Assembly: GCA_022360595.1 (NCBI GenBank) | Contig: JAKSCN010000317.1 | Span: 1 to 7,506 of the forward strand | Reading direction: 5' to 3' | Length of the DNA stretch: 7,506 nucleotides | From: Chromatiales bacterium | GTDB lineage: Bacteria > Pseudomonadota > Gammaproteobacteria > Chromatiales > Chromatiaceae | In this document: one piece after another, positions 1-6,800 of the stretch | Layout: each line of letters begins with the position of its first letter | Position numbering within the stretch: position 1 is the first letter of the stretch | Made by a program: the position numbers and the translations under genes | The notes under the pieces: model-generated | What the model was told of the DNA's origin: nothing | What the model saw: only the letters and a program-made list of their open reading frames with translations | The model's database searches: none

Positions 1-683
1 ATGGAGGCGTTATCGACATACATGTGAGAGAGCTCAACCTCTGGATACTCCTCACCCACTTTGATCGCCACATCGCGCCACATCTCGGTACACTCAAGGA
101 CATTGGCCTTATCTACGGAGCAAACTCGCTTGCCGCGCTTCATGGCGATATCCATGGCGACACGAACAATGCGATCCACTTCTGATTCACGGTAAACCAG
201 CGTGTTGTAACCCTGCTTCTCACCGTTCTCCAGTTCGCGCACACCGCGTGGCTCACCGAAGTAGATACCACCGGTCAGCTCACGAACGATCATGATATCC
301 AGACCGGCAACCACTTCAGGCTTCAGCGTGGAGGCATCCGCCAGTTGCGGATAGAGGATGGCTGGACGCAGATTAGCGAACAGCCCCAGCTCTTTACGCA
401 GACCGAGCAGACCACGCTCCGGGCGTACGGAGTAATCCAGCGACTCCCACTGAGTACCACCCACAGCGCCCAGCAGTACGGCGTCAGACTCTTTAGCCAT
501 CTCGACCGTGGTATCCGGCAACGGTGTGCCTACCGCATCGTAGGCGGTACCGCCGACCAGGGCCTCATCCATGTTGATATCCAAACCGTATTCATCACGC
601 AGCGTAGCCAGTACTTTGACCGCCTCGGCGACGATCTCCTGCCCAATACCGTCACCGGGCAATACCAAAATATTCTTGCTCAT
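1..683 (-). CDS. leuB: 3-isopropylmalate dehydrogenase, N-terminal 227 residues (3' end outside window)
   Basis: LeuB oxidatively decarboxylates 3-isopropylmalate to 2-oxoisocaproate with NAD+, the third step of leucine synthesis, in the cytoplasm. My translation from the ATG at 683-681 begins MSKNILVLPGDGIG, the typical start of the family, with the glycine-rich PGDGIG turn. Family residues are visible: R96 and R106 in the GLRKELGLFANLRP stretch, R134 in VRELTGGIYFG, Y141, K192 in DKANVLE, and D224 in MYVDNAS, the first of the three metal-binding aspartates. The other two, and the rest of a protein normally about 355-360 residues long, lie beyond position 1. The start is supported by an AAGG ribosome binding site at 694-691 with a 7-base spacer. 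The gene lies 72 bp downstream of leuD, in the same direction, behind a strong hairpin. The frame is intact throughout the window. Identity is firm from sequence and context. Confidence 0.96.
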   Translation of the reverse strand, partial: MSKNILVLPGDGIGQEIVAEAVKVLATLRDEYGLDINMDEALVGGTAYDAVGTPLPDTTVEMAKESDAVLLGAVGGTQWESLDYSVRPERGLLGLRKELGLFANLRPAILYPQLADASTLKPEVVAGLDIMIVRELTGGIYFGEPRGVRELENGEKQGYNTLVYRESEVDRIVRVAMDIAMKRGKRVCSVDKANVLECTEMWRDVAIKVGEEYPEVELSHMYVDNAS

Positions 684-714
684 TGTTTAACCTTAACTCT
701 TTAAAATGGAAACA

Positions 715-744
715 GGGCCGGAGTCGAACCTTCGACTCCGGCCC
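715..744 (-). terminator. strong hairpin between leuD and leuB (attenuating terminator or mRNA processing element)
   Basis: Bases 715-728 and 731-744 are perfect reverse complements: 14 bp, GC-rich, with only two bases between them (in RNA the inner pairs would open to make a larger loop). The hairpin lies 11 bases after the leuD stop and 31 bases before the leuB start. Read on the minus strand it is followed by TGTTTCCATTTTAAA, which has T-rich patches but no uninterrupted T run. It is therefore a poor classical rho-independent terminator. It could partly terminate transcription after leuCD, or protect the 3' end of a processed leuCD message. The inverted repeat is read directly from the sequence; its role is inference. 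Confidence 0.55.
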
Positions 745-755
745 CTTAACAGAAT

Positions 756-1397
756 TTATCCGCCAAATACCCAAGGGGCAGTTTCACGGCGCTTGGCCTC
801 AAAATCGCGGATCTCATCGGCATGCTGCAAGGTGAGGCCGATATCGTCCAACCCTTCCAGCAGACAGTGCTTACGGAACTCATCCACCTCAAAGCTGATC
901 TCTTCTCCATCGGTCAGACGCAGGATCTGATTCTCAAGATCAACTGTAATGCTGAGCGCTTCGGCCTGCTGGGCCTTCTCAAACAGACCATCGATCACCG
1001 CGTCATCCAGCTTGATGGGCAAGATGCCGTTTTTAAAGCAGTTATTGAAGAAGATATCGGCAAAACTGGGGGCAATAACCACCTTGAAGCCGTAATCTTC
1101 CAACGCCCAGGGAGCGTGCTCACGGGATGAGCCACAACCAAAGTTGTCACGAGCCAGCAGTACACTGGAACCCTGATAGCGGGCATCGTTGAGCACAAAT
1201 TCCTCATTCAAAGGACGGTTACTGCAGTCCATGTCCGGCTCGCCGTGATCCAGATAGCGCCACTCATCAAACAGATAGGGACCAAAACCGGCACGTTTGA
1301 TCGATTTCAGGAACTGCTTGGGGATAATCGCATCGGTATCCACATTGGCACGATCCAATGGCGTAACCACACTGGTAATTGTCTTAAACGCTTCCAT
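756..1397 (-). CDS. leuD: 3-isopropylmalate dehydratase (isomerase) small subunit
   Basis: LeuD is the small subunit of isopropylmalate isomerase. It supplies the swivelling domain that closes over the LeuC iron-sulphur active site during the conversion of 2-isopropylmalate to 3-isopropylmalate. The protein has 213 residues, a normal length for the bacterial two-subunit type. Visible family motifs are NVDTDAIIPKQFLKSI (18-33), the RDNFGCGSSREHAPWAL stretch (83-99) and PSFADIFFNNCFKNGILP (110-127). The ATG at 1397-1395 overlaps the leuC stop (TAATG). It is preceded by GAGGGAG at 1409-1403, inside the end of leuC, so translation is likely coupled to leuC and gives balanced subunits. The gene ends with TAA at 758-756, just before the intergenic hairpin. 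Nothing is truncated or unusual. Confidence 0.98.
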   Translation of the reverse strand: MEAFKTITSVVTPLDRANVDTDAIIPKQFLKSIKRAGFGPYLFDEWRYLDHGEPDMDCSNRPLNEEFVLNDARYQGSSVLLARDNFGCGSSREHAPWALEDYGFKVVIAPSFADIFFNNCFKNGILPIKLDDAVIDGLFEKAQQAEALSITVDLENQILRLTDGEEISFEVDEFRKHCLLEGLDDIGLTLQHADEIRDFEAKRRETAPWVFGG

Positions 1398-2800
1398 TAG
1401 AGCTCCCTCACATCGATAAAGTGACCGGTTACAGCCGCCGCTGCGGCCATTGCCGGGCTAACCAAATGGGTGCGACCACCCTGGCCCTGACGCCCCTCAA
1501 AGTTGCGGTTTGAGGTTGAGGCACAGCGCTCACCCGGCTTGAGGCGATCGGCGTTCATCGCCAGGCACATGGAGCAGCCCGGTTCACGCCACTCAAAACC
1601 CGCCTCGGTAAAAATCTTATCCAGACCCTCGGCCTCTGCCTGCTCTTTCACCAGACCAGAGCCGGGAACCACCAGCGCCTGAGCGATGTTATCGGCCACC
1701 TTGCGGCCCTTGGCAACCTCGGCTGCTGCACGCAGATCTTCGATACGGCCGTTAGTACAAGAACCGATGAAGACGTGATCCGGACGAATATCGCTGATCG
1801 GTGTACCCGCTTCCAGGCCCATATAGTCAAGGGCACGACGCATGCCATCTGCTTTGATTGCATCTTCTTGATCGGCAGGATTGGGCACAACGCCATCTAC
1901 CGGCAATACCATCTCAGGCGAAGTACCCCAACTCACCTGGGGCTTGATACTGGCAGCATCGAGACGCACAACCTTGTCGAACTCAGCACCATCATCACTG
2001 TGAAGCTGACGCCAGTAGGCCTCGGCCTGATCCCACATCTCGCCAGTCGGTGCATAAGGGCGACCCTTCAGATATTCGATGGTTGTATCATCCACCGCAA
2101 TAAAACCCGCACGCGCACCCGCTTCAATCGCCATATTACAGACGGTCAAACGGCCTTCCATGGTGAGGTTGCGAATAGCATCACCAGCGAACTCGATTAC
2201 ATAGCCTGTGCCGCCTGCAGTGCCGATCTCGCCAATAACCGCCAACACAATATCCTTCGCGGTAACGCCGGCGCCCAGCTCGCCATCAATGCTAACGAGC
2301 ATGGTTTTTGATTTCTTCTGGATCAGGGTCTGAGTCGCCAATACATGCTCCACCTCAGAGGTGCCGATACCGAAAGCCAATGCACCGAAAGCGCCGTGAG
2401 TCGCAGTATGCGAGTCACCACAAACGACAGTCATACCCGGCAGGATCAGCCCCTGCTCAGCCCCCATTACGTGCACCACGCCCTGGCGCTGGTCATTCAT
2501 CCCGAATTCGGTAATACCAAACTCCTGGCAGTTCTTGTCCAGTGTCTCTACCTGAATACGAGCGATAGGATCGTCGATCCCTTTGGCGCGTCCCAGAGTG
2601 GGGACATTGTGATCCGGTGTAGCGATAGTCGCATCCGGACGCCAAGGCTTACGTCCCGCCAACCGCAGCCCCTCAAAAGCCTGGGGCGAGGTTACTTCAT
2701 GGACCAACTGGCGGTCGATGTACAACAACGCCGTACCGTCGTCATCGGTGCGCACCACATGGTCCTGCCAAATCTTGTCGTAGAGTGTCTTTGCGCTCAT
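1397..2800 (-). CDS. leuC: 3-isopropylmalate dehydratase (isomerase) large subunit
   Basis: LeuC is the aconitase-family subunit that carries the [4Fe-4S] cluster of isopropylmalate isomerase, the second step of leucine synthesis. The 467-residue length is close to the 466 of Escherichia coli LeuC. The three expected cluster ligands are visible: C348 in the VFIGSCTNGR motif, and C409 and C412 in EPGCSMCLAMN. Other family segments are TPDHNVPT (61-68), VVCGDSHTATHGAFGALAFGIGTSEVEHVLATQ as a long conserved stretch (125-157), and GRTHLVSPAMAAAAAVTG near the C terminus. The ATG at 2800-2798 is preceded by TGAGGTGG (2815-2808) with a 7-base spacer, the best ribosome binding site in the window. It is the first gene of the leuC-leuD-leuB run and is divergent from the LysR gene. 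The upstream region has no leucine-rich leader peptide, so classical leu attenuation is not supported here. Confidence 0.98.
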   Translation of the reverse strand: MSAKTLYDKIWQDHVVRTDDDGTALLYIDRQLVHEVTSPQAFEGLRLAGRKPWRPDATIATPDHNVPTLGRAKGIDDPIARIQVETLDKNCQEFGITEFGMNDQRQGVVHVMGAEQGLILPGMTVVCGDSHTATHGAFGALAFGIGTSEVEHVLATQTLIQKKSKTMLVSIDGELGAGVTAKDIVLAVIGEIGTAGGTGYVIEFAGDAIRNLTMEGRLTVCNMAIEAGARAGFIAVDDTTIEYLKGRPYAPTGEMWDQAEAYWRQLHSDDGAEFDKVVRLDAASIKPQVSWGTSPEMVLPVDGVVPNPADQEDAIKADGMRRALDYMGLEAGTPISDIRPDHVFIGSCTNGRIEDLRAAAEVAKGRKVADNIAQALVVPGSGLVKEQAEAEGLDKIFTEAGFEWREPGCSMCLAMNADRLKPGERCASTSNRNFEGRQGQGGRTHLVSPAMAAAAAVTGHFIDVREL

Positions 2801-2807
2801 GGTTATT

Positions 2808-2815
2808 CCACCTCA
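2808..2815 (-). promoter_or_regulatory. ribosome binding site of leuC
   Basis: TGAGGTGG on the minus strand closely matches the anti-Shine-Dalgarno complement and sits 7 bases before the leuC ATG. It fixes the leuC start and suggests efficient initiation for the first gene of the run. Confidence 0.85.
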
Positions 2816-2846
2816 CTATTTGAAGTTACAGCATAGCGCCGGTTAC

Positions 2847-2852
2847 ACTATA
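2847..2852 (-). promoter_or_regulatory. possible -10 element of the leuC promoter
   Basis: TATAGT on the minus strand lies about 46 bases upstream of the leuC start codon. No good -35 hexamer is present at 16-18 bases further upstream; the best-placed hexamer is ATATGA. A weak -35 would fit an activator-dependent promoter, and a LysR-type box lies just upstream at 2881-2895. This is a guess from sequence pattern only. Confidence 0.3.
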
Positions 2853-2880
2853 ACTCCAATTCATCTTTTTCATATTTGCC

Positions 2881-2895
2881 ATTCCCATAAGGAAT
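2881..2895. promoter_or_regulatory. candidate LysR-type operator (ATTCC-N5-GGAAT)
   Basis: The 15-bp dyad ATTCCCATAAGGAAT has perfect 5-bp arms around a 5-base centre, and it contains the T-N11-A pattern typical of LysR-family boxes. It lies 35 bp before the LysR gene start and about 80 bp before leuC, in the shared 130-bp divergent region, where autoregulation and control of leuC by the LysR protein would be expected. The dyad is seen directly; binding by this regulator is inference. Confidence 0.5.
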
Positions 2896-2930
2896 AACTA
2901 ACTTTGCTTTGATAAGACTGAAGTCAGCGC

Positions 2931-3797
2931 ATGGATATCAACAACCTACAGGCCTTTATCGAGGTGGCGAAACAGTCCTCTTTCTCATTGGCCGCCGCGA
3001 AGCTACACCTTACTAAAACCGCCGTCAGCAAACGTATCGCCACCCTCGAGAGCAGCCTCTCCACCAAACTGTTTGACCGCATCGGCCGTCAGGTAGTGCT
3101 CACCGAGGCGGGTCATCAACTCCTGCCCCGTGCCCACAAAATGCTGGCAGAGATGGACGATATTCGGCGCACCCTCTCCAACCTCTCGGGCGAGGTGAGC
3201 GGCGTTCTCAGCATGGGCACCAGTCATCACATTGGCCTGCGCCGCCTGCCGCCGATACTCAAACAGTACGCCACGCTCTATCCAAACGTCTCATTGGATA
3301 TCCGTTTTCTCGGTTCCGAACTGGCCTGTGCAGAGGTGGAAAAAGGCAATCTGGAGCTGGCAATTGTCACCCTCCCCACTCAACCGTCAGAAAATCTGCA
3401 GTTCATGGAGCTATGGGATGATCCGCTGCAGTTCGTGGTTTCTCCCAACCATCCGCTTGCCAAACTCAAACAGGTAAACCCCGAACAGTTGGTCAGCTAC
3501 CCCGCGGTTCTCACCACCGAAATCACCTATACCCGCGAAGTACTGGATGAGGCCCTGAAGCCGCTCGGATTAAGCGTTACTACAGGGCTGGCAACGGATT
3601 ATCTGGAGACGTTGATGATGATGGTCGATGTCGGCCTGGGTTGGGGACTATTACCGGAGACCATGCTGAAAGACAAAAAACTGAAAATACTCTCATTTCC
3701 ACAACTGCAGATCAGGCGGCGGCTGGGTGCTGTGGTGCACCACAGCCGCACGCTCTCAAATGCTGCCAGAATGATGCTCGATCTCTGCCGGGAATAA
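2931..3797 (+). CDS. LysR-family transcriptional regulator divergent from leuC
   Basis: The product has 288 residues, slightly short of the usual LysR length of about 300. The N terminus (MDINNLQAFIEVAK) starts a winged helix-turn-helix domain covering roughly residues 1-60. Its signature is SFSLAAAKLHLTKTAVSKRI, followed by LFDRIGRQVVLTEAG. A linker helix follows (about 62-86). The effector-binding domain begins near GEVSGVLSMGTS (residue 88) and runs to the C terminus, with the typical LPPILKQYATLYPNVSLDIRF and the GLGWGLLPETM segment. The gene is transcribed away from leuC, so control of leuCDB and of itself is plausible by position, as for the LysR gene beside leuC in Pseudomonas. The effector cannot be read from the sequence. 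It is not obviously LeuO. The ATG at 2931 has only a weak GAAG-type ribosome site, so expression may be low. The frame is intact. Confidence 0.93.
   Translation: MDINNLQAFIEVAKQSSFSLAAAKLHLTKTAVSKRIATLESSLSTKLFDRIGRQVVLTEAGHQLLPRAHKMLAEMDDIRRTLSNLSGEVSGVLSMGTSHHIGLRRLPPILKQYATLYPNVSLDIRFLGSELACAEVEKGNLELAIVTLPTQPSENLQFMELWDDPLQFVVSPNHPLAKLKQVNPEQLVSYPAVLTTEITYTREVLDEALKPLGLSVTTGLATDYLETLMMMVDVGLGWGLLPETMLKDKKLKILSFPQLQIRRRLGAVVHHSRTLSNAARMMLDLCRE
3729..3746. repeat. 18-bp perfect palindrome inside the 3' end of the LysR gene
   Basis: GCTGTGGTGCACCACAGC reads the same on both strands. It coincides exactly with six codons of the regulator (Ala-Val-Val-His-His-Ser), so it may be a chance result of coding. 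It is the only strong dyad near the meeting point of the two convergent genes, about 50 bp before the LysR stop. No T run follows on either strand, so it is not called a terminator. Confidence 0.6.
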
Positions 3798-3832
3798 CCG
3801 GAGCAAGAGGAGATCAAATTAGTGTTAGCAGG

Positions 3833-6800
3833 CTAGTTGAGTCGCTGCCACCCAACCGCACCATCATCGGCAAACAGTGGACGGTATGGCGTGTCACTAC
3901 TGTAATCTTCAGGGCAGCTATAGGTTGCCATCACTCCCTGCTGCTGATCATATCGAATAGCCTGGCACCACAACTCTGTAACATCATCGGCTGTGGTCTG
4001 CAGATAGAGAACATAGCGTCCATCTGCACTGATCTCAGGAAAGAGGCTATCCACCAACTGCCCTTGATCATTCTCCGCAGTGCTGACTCTGGCCGTTCCC
4101 AACCCAGGCCAATCGGCGTCATAGCTGTAGACGTGACTATATCCATCATCACCACGGCGTTGATAGAGCACCTGCGGTGCTGCACTTGCGATGGCTGGAT
4201 TGGCAGCAGCGTAGGTACTCTCCTGCCCACTTTCATCGCTGCTCACCCTTTCAGTCAGACCTGTTGCGATGGTATGGAGATAGATGTCTGCCACCCCGTT
4301 ATTGTCTTCCTTGATCAAATCACTCGCTTCAGAGGTGTAGACCACATAGTTACCGCCACCATCCATTCTCGGCTGCCAACTAGCTCCATTTGCGCTGTAG
4401 TCCAACAGACCTCTACTCAAAACCTGTAGATAATCTTGATCTACATCGTACAGGTACACATCCAGCACGCCGTTCAGATCATTGTTTACCAGTGCACCAT
4501 CACTAGAAAAGACGATGAACTGCCCTGCTACATCCGTGAAAATATCCCAAGCTTCTGCACCCTGTGCAGCCAGCAGATCCCTCAGATTACGGGGCAAATC
4601 ATCCATGCTTAATCGCACGGCTGACTTAGGCCCAGTAACACCACTCTTTGCTCCACCCGCTTGTGGAGCAGATGGCTCATTACTAACTTCGGCTCTTGCA
4701 ATAACCAAATAACCACTGGCATCCACAGAGGCGCCTGCCTGGAACTGCGAACCTACCTCTGCTGAAAAGCCACTACCTAAAGTGATGAGTGGCGCTTTGT
4801 AGAGAACGTCAGCTCCCGGGACAACAGTAACGGAAGATTGGGTTGCGATTGAGGATGAAGCAACGCAGGCCTCTTTACCGGTGTAAACCACAGTGCCACG
4901 AATAACCGGATCGACACCATTGGAACAGTTTGAAGAACCCACCTCTGTACCAAAATATGCCGTAACCGTCTTATCGGCAGTCATGGTCAAAGTGCATTGA
5001 GGGTCCGTACCACTGCACGCACCACTCCAACGAATAAAGTGATAGCCAGCGTCAGGGATAGCGGTCAAAGTGACAGGCCAATCTTTGTCATAGCGGTGAC
5101 TGCAGCTATCACCACAGTCAAACCCTGTGCTACTAACCGATCCCCCACCATTACTGGAGAGATTGAGATCATGATAACCAAAAGTCTCACCGCCACGGAC
5201 TAAACGAACATGGTAGACCGTGCTATCAGAATAATAATAGCTACTTGTGCGACCATCTCTGAAATCTATTTTCCATATGTAATCGTAGATATTAGTGTTA
5301 CTCTGTGAGCTTGACCAGAATTCAGACAGTGGCGTATTCGGAAATATGCCATTGTCAATCGCTGGACGATAAGCAGTGTAATCTACGATCGACTGTAACT
5401 CCTGTATATTCGGCAACCGCCAATCACTCTGCTCTGCAAAATTGACAGTCAAAGCCAATGCTTCATTCCAAGTATATTCACCAGCAGTACCTGTGCAGGC
5501 AGCGCCATCCCAAACTTGCCCTATTGCACAACGCATCCAGGTTAAGCCTGTGCTGCTATCAGTTACGGTACCTTCATGAACCACGAGATCACCGACAAGT
5601 TGATCACCCCGCACAAGGCGAACGGATGAAACTGCATTATAGGAACCCCAATATGAAGAACCAAAATCAAACAGTAACCTCCATAATTCGCCACTCCATA
5701 TGGAATGAGAGGTGTCTGACCAGTATGTGTACGGAGGTGTGTTTGGAAAAAGAATGCTGTCAATCGACGGGTCATAGGTTGTGTAATCGACAATAGACTG
5801 CAACTCATACATACTCGGCAGTCTCCAATCACTGTGTCCTGCAAAGCCAGAAGCCAGCTCCAGTGCTGCACTCCCGGTGTAGCTTACAGGTGTTCCAGTA
5901 CAAGTCGTACCATCCCACGTCTGCCCCAAAGAACAGCGCATCCAAGTGAGACCTGTGTAGCTATCCGTTACTGTACCATCACCGTTATCACTATAACGCG
6001 CACGTGCACTGTTGGAAGTAAAACTAAAATTTATAAAACAACGGCTTGTAATTTCTCCCGTGGTATAACTGTTGCCGCTCCAGCTACCTGCCGGACAGGT
6101 CCCACCAACATCATTGTCAAGGATATACCCGCTTTTAGGAGTAAGCACGAAGGTTGCTGAGGCACCTTTATCTACTTTAGAAATACGTGGGGTAACACCA
6201 CCGCCATTACCGCTAATAGCAGCAACGTCATAAACTTGTACAAAAGTTGCTGATACAGTTTTGTCACCATCCATAACCAGTGTACATTCGGGGTTAGTAC
6301 CGCTACATGCCCCACTCCAACCGACAAAACGATAACCTAAGTCTGGCTTGGCTGTTAACGTGACCGGCCAATCTTTAGAATAGGTACGAGTGCAGACACC
6401 ATAAGAACATGCAAATCCCAAACTGCTTATGTATCCACCATTACCAGCAGAGAGTGACAAATCAAAATCATCAAAAGACTCACCACCACGTACTAGGCGT
6501 GCAACTCCCAAAGAAAAGGAATTACCCGGAGATGCTTCGCCCGTACTGAAATACACTCTTGACGCAGTGGGAGTATCATATTCATTAGTTATTTCAGCCC
6601 AGTAATATTCCGATGGAAAATCCGGATAGGCGATAGTGTCAATAGCCGGATTACGGGTGGTGTAATCCACAATAGATTGCAATTCCTGAATTGTGGGTAA
6701 ACGCCAATCATCTTGACCTGCAAAATTAGCCGCCAGTAAATTAGCATCACTCCATGTGTAATAGTTGGGCTGGCCAGTACAAGTCATTCCATCCCAAACT

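Noticed and set aside
715..744. A GGTTCGACTCC stretch on the minus strand resembling the T arm of a tRNA
   Set aside because: The five bases before TTC cannot pair with the bases after the loop as a T stem. The sequence is fully explained by a simple 14-bp hairpin, and there is no room for a tRNA in the 72-bp gap.
345..2836. Open frames on the plus strand across the leu genes
   Set aside because: They lie antisense to leuB, leuD and leuC, whose products are clearly recognised, and their translations look like no protein family. They are shadows of the coding strand.
2801..2930. Leucine attenuator with a leader peptide in front of leuC
   Set aside because: The only short ATG frame seen in the likely leader (ATG-CTG-TAA on the minus strand) has no leucine run, and no terminator/antiterminator pair is evident.
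3641..4429. A 262-residue open frame on the plus strand overlapping the end of the LysR gene and the exported-protein gene
   Set aside because: It overlaps the LysR gene in another frame and the propeller region in antisense, has no ribosome binding site I can see, and shows no recognisable motif.
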